Positions 49,201 to 59,690 of a stretch of DNA of 64,000 nucleotides are shown one piece after another. The DNA is from Neolentinus lepideus HHB14362 ss-1. Its lineage: Eukaryota > Basidiomycota > Agaricomycetes > Gloeophyllales > Gloeophyllaceae. The number at the start of each line of letters is the position of its first letter. The first letter of the stretch is position 1. The DNA is taken from contig KV425567.1 in the NCBI GenBank assembly GCA_001632425.1, positions 248,001 to 312,000 of the forward strand, written 5' to 3'. The notes under the pieces were generated by a model, which worked only from the letters and a program-made list of their open reading frames with translations, searched no databases and was not told where the DNA came from. The translations under genes were made by a program, and so were the position numbers.

Positions 49201-50409
49201 ATGTTGAGCTGCTTCGACTTACGGGGACTGGAATCCCAGCTAGTAGATATGACAGTCTGGACATATTCGTCATGTTCCCATAATTTCCGCTCTCCTGGAA
49301 CATCTATGTATCAAAATACGGTCAAAAATTCAGTGAAAGCGGAGAACATACTGCGGGAGGATGAAAAATCTGGTTGAGAATCTGAATTTGGAATATGAAG
49401 CGCAGAAAAATGACGGGCCCGCGAACGATTCTGAAAAGGGATGAAAAATAGTAGTTGCTATAACGGAGTGAAGCCAACGTACATAAGACTCGGTTTCAGC
49501 AATGGCGCCAAGGGTCATTGGCTGAGCGAAGGGCTCAGGTGTTCGGGAGCCAGTGCGAGGCTCCAGGGAGGGCCAGGAGCCCGGTGATGCGAAGAAGCTT
49601 GTCGGTACATCGTTACCCTCTTCCTGGGGATAGCGATTGGGCCCAAAAGCGGGGCCGGCTGGTTGGGGCGTAAGGGACGATCGAAGCCGAAAAGAGCTAC
49701 TAGAACCAGACATGGAGATGTCGCGGCTGATGGATGCTAGAGAGGTGCTCCGAGGAGCATGATCTTCAAGTATAGACCCCATCGATAGACGGGACCCTAT
49801 CGAGAACATGCTAACATCGCGAGAGGCGGGTTCGAGAGACAAAACCGAGCGACGAGGCGGAGGCTCCACAGACATCACTGACCGGCGACTCGGAGCCGGA
49901 GGTTGCACCGACAAAACCTGGCGGAGTTCTGGGGGATCAACGGACATCGTACGAATAAGAGGTTGAGGTTGAGGTGGCTGCTCAGGAGCGCTGGAACGTA
50001 ACCGAGGCAATCGTACCGCACGCTCCGGCGACGTTTCCCTCTCCTTCCGCTTAAGGTTTCCAGACGGACCAGCTTTGACTGGTGAGGGACCAGTCTGTAA
50101 AACCGTAGCTGGAGGGTCCAGGTAGCCATTCTGCCTTCTCGGAGGACTGTCTACACGCATACGCTTAGCCCTTCTTCCTTCTTCGTGATCAGGTATCGAG
50201 TGAGTCTCTATCTTCTCCGCATCCCCCGCATGCTTTCGCTTGCCCGGTGTGGACTCGAGATTATCAGAAGACAGCCACGACAAAGGGGCCGTGACCAAGC
50301 TTTTGATAGAGTTAAAAAAGGAGCCAGAACGAGATAGAGCCATCGGTTTGCGCAGAGACCTCCGGGGATACTGAGAACGCGTACGGGAGTTTCTGCTGGA
50401 AGGGAGCAT
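46202..50409 (-). CDS. FG-repeat nucleoporin, Nup1/Nup153-like
   Basis: A nuclear-pore protein with a large disordered FG domain that lines the transport channel. The N-terminus is basic and amphipathic (SGSFFNSIKSLVTAPLSWLS, then KRKHAGDAEK and RRAKRMR, a likely NLS or karyopherin site and membrane helix), as in Nup1/Nup60. A coiled, charged middle follows (MKKLLERRRLEAEQERE). The long last exon (46202 to about 48570) carries many FG-type units such as SLFGTTPSD, GFGAKPVET, FGGFGAKP and FNFGGSNGGGFSFGSSQ, and ends in basic RAIKKLPTRRGGKR, recalling the Kap-binding tail of Nup1. Four exons are evident. Repeats of GFGAKP in 46600-46890 are near-tandem. The start ATG is at 50409. The orthologue name is uncertain because FG proteins diverge fast. 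Confidence 0.82.
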
Positions 50410-50824
50410 GGCAAAGTGGCATGCGCCTGACGCGCCTCAACACACAGCGTGACCGACCTTATTTGTCCTTGTTGTTCCCAGAGCAATATTTCCCGTATTA
50501 TTACGCGTCCAACCTGCTTTTGTTTGCTCATATTTGAACAACCCCCCCATTTCCCCCCCAGTTGTACACCGTTCTCATTATATAGTGTTTGCCTCGTAAT
50601 CTATTTGCCTATCTTCTGGCAGTGTCTGGCGCTCCGACTTTAGTTCTGCTATGGCCCATGTGACAGTTATGTCACTTTCGCCGCTGCCTGGATACAGAGA
50701 TGTATGCTCCGTCCTGTGTTGTGTTCAGTCAAGCGCTCCGTCTTTTCTTTACTCGGCTTCAACCCTTCAATAAATAAGCCTTGATGGATCTACTCACATC
50801 TCACCGTCTATTCAGTCTCTCGCG
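50410..50824. other. divergent promoter region
   Basis: 415 bp between the nucleoporin start and the start of the unknown gene at 50825. ACGCGT occurs at 50503-50508. A poly-C run (about 50540-50560) and a CAATAAATAAG stretch (about 50769) lie before the right-hand gene. No ORF of note. Confidence 0.45.
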
Positions 50825-52005
50825 ATGTCGTCGTTCTTCATTCTCGGTCTCTTTGCTTTGTCTGGCGGCAATCGTGTTGTATCTCCCCGTCCCAACTCCG
50901 ATAAGACGACCTCACATATCCTGTATATGACGTCGCTGCAGCTCTTCGACCTGTCGTTCGTGCCGGGTGAGATCCGTGTATGGGCTCCCATGACCACGCC
51001 CATTCTGCCTGACAACACGGTTGTCTTCATGCTCGCGAAAGCCTGCACTCCCGCTGACACTCTTCACGGTGCCGTGGTCATGGACTCTGTTTTATTCCAA
51101 CCATTCCCTGGTGACCCTGAAAGTAGTGCATATGAAGACCATCTGCCCGACGGCCAGGTACCTTGGGTCATTGCAACCGGCAAGACGATCTCGCAGACCC
51201 GTACCCTTGCCGATGGATGCTCGCGTGCATTCGAGTTATCTTTGACGGAGTATGTGCGTGATGAACAGCGTCAGTCTGGTATTCAGTGAGTGCAATATTG
51301 TGTCTGCGACAATTCACAGTTAACCCTCCGGGCATCCTTCAGCTGCATCTTCGACGGCATGACACCGCGATGGGCCCGAGCTCCGACACCCTATGTCAAT
51401 TCTTCTGTCCAAGTCGTCGGTCCATTAGCCAGCATTCATTCGAATGGCATGCTCTCCGTTAACATAGAGCACCTCACTCTCAGTGTCAATATCTCCACTG
51501 GAGTGGCCACATCTTCTGACACAGGATCCGAGGACCCACCTGCCTCTACGGGTCCTGTTCCAATTGCGACACCGACAAAGAAGCGCAAGTTTGCTGCAGC
51601 GCTACCTTCGCCTGGTACGTACTGTTCTCTAAACCTTTCATTATCTTGGATTACATTATCGCAGCGCCATCACCTGTTCGTCACACTCCCCAACCACTCT
51701 CGCTGCCCACACCCGGCCCTTCAAGCCCCTCCAAGCTAGGCTCCCCAGCTCCTGTTGGCCCTATTGGACCTGTTGACCCCAATAGTCTACTCGCTTTGTT
51801 TCAGGCGATGCAGAATGGTGGCCAGATGCCACTGTCTCTTAGTTCATCTGCGCAGCACCTGTCATCCACTGAACCGGATTATGCTGGCTTCTCACCCAGT
51901 GTTTCCATTGAGCCTGACGCTGTCGCTCCCTCGCCTGCAGAGAATGTAAAGGCACGTGTCACACGCAAGACGGCTCCGAAAGGCAAGGGAAAAGCGAAGG
52001 AATAG
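50825..52005 (+). CDS. unknown protein with OB-fold-like segments, next to a Helitron
   Basis: I do not recognise this gene. Three exons join cleanly: 50825 to about 51284, about 51341 to 51614, and about 51664 to 52005. The N-terminal part is rich in beta-strand-like alternation (SHILYMTSLQLFDLSFVPGE, IRVWAPMTTPILPDNTVVFM, GQVPWVIATGKTISQTRTL). The second part, YVNSSVQVVGPLASIHSNG with MLSVNIEHLTL, looks like the second half of an OB fold. A basic stretch PTKKRKFAAAL may be an NLS; the C-terminus is Ser/Pro-rich and ends in TRKTAPKGKGKAKE. It lies in the same direction as the Helitron Rep-helicase 1.5 kb downstream. An RPA-like, single-strand-DNA-binding Helitron passenger is a possible reading, which is inference only. 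Confidence 0.6.
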
Positions 52006-52342
52006 ACTAGGTCTTTGCATACGCGCCCATCTTTCTTAAGAGCCATCTCTCACTGCTTATATTACAGTCCGCATGGATACAATCACCCTTTTTCATCCAA
52101 TTTTTCCGCTTTGTACTTTACAGCTGGGAGTTTGTCACTTCGACGTAGACTTATATTTGATTCCATGTATACACCTTGCGCCAAGGCAATTTGCTGTTGC
52201 AGCTCACTCGGGCGACACCCATATCGCCTCATAATGTCTGCACTCGAAATGTTAAGGATTGCTTTGCTTTCGACCTGATTAAAACACATCGCAACATATC
52301 CTATGTCTACCCGGCCCATCCTTCTGCCTTCTCCAGTTTCGA
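52006..52342. other. convergent spacer
   Basis: 337 bp between two unknown genes that converge. A minus-strand frame stays open through it (52083-52529) but conflicts with the preferred splice model of the right-hand gene. Nothing else seen. Confidence 0.35.
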
Positions 52343-52804
52343 TTACTCGTGTCTTACTGTCATCAGAAATCTGTCGAGGCATCATAGTTATTATATAGTC
52401 CTGTGATTCATTTTGCTCTAATTCACTCACCGTTTCAAGACTTTCAGCATGACTGAACTGTCCGAACCACGCAGGTTGACCAGTCGCTGCTGTACACCCT
52501 TTCGAAGGATGAATATATCTCCATACCACTCCTGCTTGGCATGAATAAGGACCGTTCTATTGCGACTCAGTCCGTGCTGTCCTGTCCGTGTGTCGGCATA
52601 GAATACAAGAAATGGATGGTTCTTCCAGTGAATTTCGCGTGATCGCATAGGCACATGAGTAGGGACAAGGCCTTCAAATTGAGGAACCGTGATGCCGTTA
52701 TCTATGGCATGCTGTTCAGTTATGAGATGGATATGACGGCGGTGACCATGAGCTGGAATATGATATGTGCGCAGGGACCGTGTCGTTGTCCGTTGCTGTA
52801 TCAT
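52343..52804 (-). CDS. small unknown protein in the Helitron island
   Basis: I do not recognise this gene. The ATG at 52804 opens MIQQRTTTRSLRTYHIPAHG, His/Arg-rich. The middle reads THVPMRSREIHWKNHPFLVF and KQEWYGDIFILRKGVQQRLV with NLRGSD, a style seen in small uncharacterised proteins common in mushroom genomes. A GTGAGT donor and CGACAG acceptor (60-nt intron, about 52367-52426) lead to the short end FLMTVRHE and TAA. Without splicing the frame ends TGA right at the donor. It is on the strand opposite to the Helitron gene. About 134 residues, no membrane segment or signal peptide. Confidence 0.45.
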
Positions 52805-53556
52805 GGCTTTAGGGTATATTTTCCGTCACTGCATACATCTGTTTGTTATACTGCCATGAATGTTTTCATGCTATCATGCTATCGAATGTGACCAAATAAT
52901 TCTCAGAGCAGGCAATCGTCTTATCGCGCATTATTGCTCCGGCAATGAGCACTTCGTGCCCCGAAAGATGGCGCTACCGAGACATCTCCTGTTTCATGAG
53001 CCATAGAGATGCTCCAAGGCACCTATCGGCATTGGTTCAGCTTGACATGTACCAAACAAGCGTAACGAGATCTCAGAGCGCTTTTACCACTATCCACTGT
53101 TTCTGCTCTCATCCGACTGTCAAATTCTGTTACAGAACAAGCTGTCACTTGCGAGAAGTATGAGACAGAATTACGCCATTGTTACAGATCATATTATCCA
53201 CCCCAGTTTCACTGTAGGACGACAAGCGAGACTTACTGTCAACAGTGAGCTTGACAGTAATGAGGTCCACCAGTTGCCAATAGCACGGTTGCTAAGTGCG
53301 GGATTGTCGTTACCACATAGATAAGTATCTCAGTCGACCTCAATCCTCTCAGGAGGAACACCTGTCCAGGGCTCTGCACGTCGACTTTGAGTATATCAGA
53401 ATCTGTAGCGCTTGCACATCTATTGTCTAACTCGCATTCTCACTCTGCTCCATCGAAACTCTGTTCCATTGGCTAGAGGACTTCCTATAGCATGTACGTT
53501 ATTGATGTAAAATATAATATGACATATGGTGACTGAATTGTTCAATCCAGTACACT
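52805..53556. other. upstream region of the Helitron gene
   Basis: About 750 bp with no convincing ORF between the small unknown gene and the Helitron start codon. It probably contains the Rep-helicase promoter. No TC-start Helitron end could be fixed by eye. Confidence 0.35.
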
Positions 53557-56500
53557 ATGGCAGATCCTCGGGAGACATGGGCCATCAGTGGTATCTCCGC
53601 TCCTGCCTTGCGGTGGAATCGAGACTGTCCCCATTGTCACATTCCACTGCTCACAGGCGAACGGGCAGAGTTTTGCTGTGGCCGTAAGGGGGCACGTTTG
53701 GCTCAGGTTGCTCCTTTGCCTGACTTGCCAGAGGAATATGGAGAGCTTTTCCAGGACCCACACATATCACAACTTTCCCGGAAGCTCAACCTGATGCTCT
53801 CCTTTGCGTCAATGGAGACAACTATGCATTTTCCAAATACAGATGGAATGGTGGCTATCCAGGGCAAGGTGTATCACCGTGTCCGTCCGTCCCATGACAA
53901 CTCGAGCATTCGGTGGATCCTTTATGATGGTATGCTGCCCAACCTTCTTCCCCATGCTACATATCTTCAAGATATTCCCGTACGCTGGGTGCAGCTCCTA
54001 ACATCTGCCCTGCTGCGTGTAAACCCTTTTGCACGTGCCCTCCGTATTCTTTCTCTCATCCCTCCAGCAATTGCACCCCCAATCAGTATCACATTGGAAG
54101 ACTCAGGTGCTTCATCGGAGCTGGCTGCAATCTTTGTATTTGACAATACCGCATTGTCGGATGTAAGGGGCCGGCGTATCATAGTGTCAAACCAGCGTGA
54201 TGGTGCTACCATTCCTATTCATACCACCAGTCGCTTCTGGGAACCGCTCGCTTACCCTTTGCTCTTCCCGCATGGCACATTAGGGTGGGGCATTGTGGGA
54301 AGCAGTGGTGATGTCAGCCAGGCTGGTGTAGACAATCACGCACTGGACTTTGGGAATGACTTGCCGACAACGCAGATTTGGCATTATCATTATCGCCTTC
54401 TGCATGATGAGCGATTCGAAATCCTTGGACGTGTCACAAATGAATATATTGTTGATATGTTCACACAGAGCCTGGAGTGCCGTCTAAACTATATTCGCCA
54501 CAATCAAGAACGGATACGACGAGAAGATGCACTACTCATGGATTCGGACAATGTCAATGCACACGAGAATGTCTACCTGCCAGCGTCCTTCCTTGGCTCG
54601 CATCGCTGGGCATCTGAGCAAATTGCGGATGCTCTGACAGTCGCTGTCATTCTTGGAACACCTACATTTTTTGTGACCATGACGTGTAGCCCAAAGTGGC
54701 CAGAGATCCAGGCTCGTCTACAGCCTGGGCAAGAGTGGCACGACATTCCGATTGTTGTAGCTCGTGTCTTCAAGCGAAAATTCCACCGTCTGTTACAAGC
54801 TCTGAAGGAGATGTTTCCAAATGCGGGGCGCGAGTTGTATCTCATCTACTCGATTGAGTTCCAGAAGCGTGGTTTGCCTCATGCCCACATTCTCGTAAAG
54901 TATGCCAAAGATTGCCTTCATCCGTATGATATCGACAAGGTCGTTTCTGCAGAAATACCCGATAATCTGATTCATGCAGCAATCGTCCGTGAGTTTATGC
55001 TCCACAGACATCCAAACCATCCATCACTTCCACCTTACTGCGATCCCAGACAATCCCATCAGTGTCGCTTTCATTATCCACATGCACTTCAGGATGACAC
55101 AACAATTGATGCGGAAGGACGTGTTCATTATCGCCGATGAAACCCAGGTGATGAGTGGGTAGTGCCTCATTGCCTACCACTCCTCATCAAGTTTAAGTGT
55201 CATATCAACTTCGAGGTTGCGAACACGTCACAAATCTTTCAATATATTTTCAAGTATATTCACAAAGGTATGTTTGGATGTACTCTGCATCAGACGATAG
55301 CATTAAATAATCTGTAGGTCCTGACAAGACTCGCTTTCGACTGTCATCTGGCAGTGATGCTGAGCCTATCGATGAGATTGATGATTATTGGCAGGGAAAA
55401 TACCTCTGCGCTACCGAGGGGGCATGGCGTATGCTAGGTTACCATGTTGCCTCGAAAGAGCCTGCGGTGACAGCCCTTCCTGTGCATCTTCCAAATACAC
55501 GCTACCGTCATCAATATCACAGACGCAATGGACAGCACAGCACGCTTTCCCTCCTCGACCGATACTTCCTGTGGCCGGCAGGAGTATTCAGCCAGGATGG
55601 CGTCTTGGTCAGCTTCGATGACTTGATGTATACAGAATACTACCGCCTGTTCTACCACGAGAGCTACAATCCCATGCGACTCATTCACTCTCGCGTTTTT
55701 GAGGAGTTGCTTCCACCGGCAGGTGAGAAGAGAATGCTCGCAGTCCTGCGCTCTGAAACCAACACGCACCTGTCCCGAATTGCCCCTATCAAGCCATCTC
55801 AGGGCGAACTATTTTATCTCCGTGCCTTGCTGTCCCATCGTCCAGCCCGTTCCTTCAACGATCTTCGCATAGTGGATGGTGTGCCATATCAAACGTTTCA
55901 GGAGGCTACCATAGCGGCAGGGATCTTTGCTGATGAGGACGAGGCTACGTATGCCCTCCAGGAGGCAATTGCATCCTGCTACACCCCGAGACAGCTCCGA
56001 CTTCTGTTCATTCATCTGCTCGTGAATGATTGCTGCCCATCACCGGTAGTTATTTGGAACGCCTTCATCGCAGACCTGTGTTTTGATTACTACGTTCAAA
56101 ATCACACCAACCCTCAACTCGGCGTTGAGTTGACACTTCAGGAGCTTGGTCAGTACCTTGAAGAGTACGGCAAAAGTCTGTCTGACTATGGGCTCCCAGA
56201 AGTGGCTGGACATCAGCAGGAAGTCCTCCATGAATTGCAACATTGGGGGAGTAATCCTGACTTGCTTCTACAATGAGCAGATGTGGCGATTGGCCAGTTT
56301 AACCCAGAACAGTTCGCAATATTCTCCCGCATCCGTGATGCTGTAATACACGGCGAACAGCTCATCACTTTTGTTGATGGCAAAGCTGGACGAGGAAAGA
56401 CTTTTTTGGTAAATGCTATCTGCAACTGGATTCGGGGGTCTGGAGGCATTGTCATTCCCACTGCAACGTCAGCTTTTGCTGCTCAATTATATCCAGGGGG

Positions 56501-57281
56501 AAGGACGACACACTCAGCGTTCAAGGTATGTCATCAGTAAATATGCTCAGACTGCGATGTGGGTTCTCAAGATTCTCTCAGGTGCCCGTAAATGAAAACA
56601 GCGAGTTTCTGCAGTCACCAATTCAGTACAACAGTTCTCGAGCAGATTTGCTACACAACGCACATGCAATCATATGGGATGAAGGGCCAATGGCAAATAG
56701 GGCAGTAGGATCCAGTGTCGATGAAACTTGCCGCATTTCAACCAACAGCTCACTGCCTTTCAGTGGTAAAACAATCATCATGCTTGGGGACTTCAGGCAG
56801 ACCTGCCCAGTCATCCGTCGAGGTACTAGATGACAAATTGTGGATGCATCCATACGGTCTTCCCCATTATGGTCTCACTTTCAAGTGTTCCGCCTTACTC
56901 AACCCATTCGTAATGCAGAAGATCTCGAATTCGCAGTGTTTGTTGATGCAATTGGGGACGGAGCCGGCCCAATCATTACCATCCCCTATCTACAGTCGAC
57001 ACGTACTAATCCCTCGAATCAACTTCACATACCAACTACCTTCGGGCCATACGCTCCTACAAAGACAGTTTCCACTGGCTCTAGCATACACCACCACCTT
57101 CAATAGCTGCCAGGGATTGACGTTGGACAAGGTGGGCATAGACCTTACACGTCCTGTCTTCTCCCATGGACAGCTGTATACCGCACTGTCAAGAATCCGA
57201 ACAAGATATGATGGAATGGTGAGAATGAGAGCAGGTGAGACTTCGACGAAGAATGTCACATACCATGAACTCCTGTTATAA
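53557..57281 (+). pseudogene. Helitron Rep-helicase (RepHel), broken
   Basis: Rolling-circle transposase. The N-terminal Helitron-like domain starts MADPRETWAISGISAPALRW with a CPHCHIPLL...FCC zinc pattern. Rep motif 1 is FFVTMTCSPKWPEI, the HUH motif is RGLPHAHILVKY, and the tyrosine pair is QYIFKYIHKG just before an intron (about 55267-55318). The Pif1-type helicase keeps Walker A FVDGKAGRGKTFL, PTATSAFAA, Walker B IIWDEGPMANR, MLGDFRQTCPVI, then jumps to LIPRINFTYQL, FNSCQGLTLD and QLYTALSRIR. Breaks: TGA at 55138-55140, 56274-56276 and 56831-56833, each in an otherwise continuous frame, and a deletion of roughly 150 codons plus a frame change near 56990-57000 between AIGDGAGP and VLIPRINF. 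A second intron (about 56526-56580) splices correctly to VPVNENSE. It cannot make a complete helicase. Confidence 0.93.
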
Positions 57282-59102
57282 TTGTGTAGTATTAAGACAT
57301 AACTGTCCTTACAAATATATTGGAACTACGCCTGGAAAGTGCAACAGTGCTTGAAATGTAGATTAGAAGGGCCTGCAGGACGCGATCGACACAGAAGAAC
57401 GGCTGCAACATCAACATCCAGCTGACTAGCAAGGGTCTGCCAATCGTGGAGGAGTTGAGGCGCAAGCCTTGGTCGAACAACACCAGCTGATAAAGGGCAG
57501 CGGTGTCAGCATGCGCTGAACGCAGGACACGTTGATAAATCCTGGACGTGTGTCCATAATACTGAGCACGGACCACGTATAATTCGAGCGCCGACTGAGT
57601 TTTCAGGTCCCGCACCATCCGCCGCATTTATATCAAACATTTTCGATATGCAATCTCAGCCTTGCATTGCGCCAGCTATAACTTGCGGGACCCCGGCCCT
57701 GGGTGACCTACTCGTCATACTTGGCTGCTTTGCTGCCGGCTTCATGTCTGAAAGAGTGCCCTCTCGACAGTAAGGTGCTAACATAGCCCAACGGAATCCG
57801 TTACACAAAAATTTGACCGGCTCAACCCTATTGGAACAAGAAAGGACAACGCGCAACGAGCTTGGTCATTACCCGGTCGCCCGCGTTTCTCGAGTTGAGG
57901 AGAGACGTACTGCACCCTATGTATCTAAAGCAGAGTGAGAAATAAAAGATTGCCAGTAGCCGCGGCGCGAAGCGTGCGGCGACGCTTGTTTAATTGATTG
58001 CTGTCGCGGGTCAGGCAGTCGACTGCCTACTCGGACAGTGGGCTCTTTCTCCCTCCCTAGCTACAATTAGACTAGACTACAAATTCTATAACATTTGAAA
58101 GCTATGATTCGAGTGCACACTGCTGCCAAGTTTCACGAAGGAACACTGAAAACTGACTGAGATATCATCGTCGCTGTCGTCGAAGTTCTCCGATTTTGAT
58201 GTTTCATGTTCCTGCGCAGTGCCACCTTCCTCTCGTTCTCGTCATCCACCATGGTGTTGCTCTATCGCTGGTTGCACTCTAGTCAATTACACACTATCTT
58301 GGCTCTTATTTGAGACTCTGAACAGGGAAATCGACCTCTGTTTACAATTGTTATGAGACCGACAAGGTGGCCACTTGCAGAATGTCAGTCAACTTGACCT
58401 CCCCGACTTCAAAGCTTCCTGTTGCATTCTCTCTGACTGCTGGCCTCCAGAAACTCTGTGAATGGCTTGAGATATAGTGAAGGTACCCCAAGGTATTTTT
58501 TCCTTAATTTTGTCAGCATGGTGGGGGACTGGGAACCTGGGTTAAGGTGTATCTGCAGGCAAAGTGGAGGGGTGAAAAAGTAAAAGGGAGATGTCATTGT
58601 CAGTTGGAGATTGGCTCATTTTGGTTGCATGTATTGTCTATAGGACCTAAATGATGAAGTCTGAGTAGCATTAGGATGAGGGCAGTTGTGTCCTGCAGCA
58701 GAGACAACCTGAATGTTCCATGGCTTGCATGATATTGGGGTTGGGGCACAATTTGTATCTACTGCATATATTCTCATTCATCCCTGAAATGTACTGAACC
58801 ATAGTCCAGCATATTAGGGGATATGGTATGCCAAGTTTAAGCCTTGTTTGGGATGCAGAAATGGGTGCTATGTACGCTGTCCGAGTACATAGTCTTTTGC
58901 CACAACAGTTGTGATGAAAATGAAATATTTCTACACTCAGCTGCATTGTACACAAAAATTCAGAGCTACTTGGGAATGATAGACACAATGTATGCCGACA
59001 TTTTGCAGGTGAAATAGAACCAATACGAGGAATATACCAGGTAGGGCAAGGCATATATTGTAGGGTGTCCGAGTACTAGGTTTCCGACAGTATTTGATCA
59101 AT
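57282..59102. other. long non-coding stretch between Helitron and MITE
   Basis: About 1.8 kb without a convincing gene. It contains minus-strand ORFs of 111 residues (57292-57627) and 127 residues (58671-59054) with no recognisable motif, a hairpin (57959-57980), a 14-bp perfect palindrome GGCAGTCGACTGCC (58014-58027), and a more AT-rich right half. The word TGTCCGAGTAC occurs twice (58878, 59066). It is likely old transposon or 3' flanking DNA. Confidence 0.4.
57959..57980 (+). other. GC-rich hairpin downstream of the Helitron gene
   Basis: The arms GCCGCGGCGC and GCGTGCGGC pair over 9 positions, with one G bulged, one G-T pair and a GAA loop. It is a candidate Helitron 3' subterminal hairpin by place and orientation, but the CTRR end is missing, so it may be unrelated. 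Confidence 0.4.
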
Positions 59103-59104
59103 TA

Positions 59105-59559
59105 CAGTGTCGGACCATCAAGTGACGCAGTGGTCCCTAGAGGACCCATTTTTCATTCATTTTTTCTCAAAAAAATTGCTAAATCATGAGACGGATGTGT
59201 ACTATAGCATCACAGAAATTTACGCTGATGTAAGGTAATCTGAGTGAACTATAAACATTTCAGAGTGAATATTGACGCGGAGTGAATTTATCGTGGGTTT
59301 GTAGTGGCGCGCCTTCGGCTCTTATGCCATTTTTAGTAATTTTGTATTGTTGCGCCACCTGATGGTGGACTGCTCTTTGGGTCTGTTTGGGAGATTCATT
59401 CATAGCGCAAGAATGGCTTGTACTGCCCTCTGAAAAAAATTCATGTATATACTATTATCATGTAGCAATACAATGGTGCAATTTTTCTAGAGTTAAGTGG
59501 CCAGGAAGTTGATGCAGAGCCGACTGAGATGTGCCGTGTCATTTGACGGTCCGACACTG
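59105..59559. mobile_element. 455-bp MITE with terminal inverted repeats and TA duplication
   Basis: The left end starts CAGTGTCGGACCATCAAGTG and the right end, read on the other strand, starts CAGTGTCGGACCGTCAAATG. Over the first 24 bases 21 agree, and the three differences are all G/A. Each end is flanked by TA (59103-59104 and 59560-59561), the target duplication of Tc1/mariner-type elements. The inside is AT-rich and has no ORF, so this is a non-autonomous miniature element. It ends 130 bp before the YME2 start codon. Confidence 0.85.
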
Positions 59560-59690
59560 TATGTTTATTTGCTGAAATTCAATTCCAGATGTGACGTCAA
59601 TAATCTGAACGCGGCTTTGAGCCATGTCCTGAACGCGTTCTAGAGATTTACTAAGTCTGAGTACTTCTTTTTGGTCCAACTCTCCTCTAT

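Larger units (their letters stand above)
53557..57980 (+). mobile_element. Helitron remnant, ends not fixed
   Basis: The RepHel pseudogene defines a Helitron copy on the + strand. Helitrons end in a short hairpin followed by CTRR with insertion between A and T. Downstream, the best hairpin is at 57959-57980 (9 bp with one bulged G, GAA loop), but no CTRR follows within about 12 bases, so the 3' end is unproven. The 5' end was not found; genes at 50825 and 52343 may be inside or outside the element. Confidence 0.6.

Noticed and set aside
52083..52529. 149-codon minus-strand ORF
   Set aside because: It overlaps the preferred model in another frame; the 60-nt GTGAGT-to-CGACAG intron explains the ending of the better-supported upstream frame. 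Kept only as an alternative in the findings.
57292..57627. 111-codon minus-strand ORF after the Helitron
   Set aside because: No motif recognised and no supporting context; could be chance.
58671..59054. 127-codon minus-strand ORF
   Set aside because: Cys- and Ser-rich without any recognisable motif, in AT-rich DNA near a MITE; no splice or homology support.
58878..59076. Repeated word TGTCCGAGTAC as ends of another transposon
   Set aside because: The two copies are direct repeats of 11 bases with no matching extension, inverted partner or coding content.
59105..59559. Reading the MITE as an hAT element because of its CAGTG ends
   Set aside because: No 8-bp target duplication is present (GATCAATTA side versus TATGTTTA side), while TA matches on both sides.
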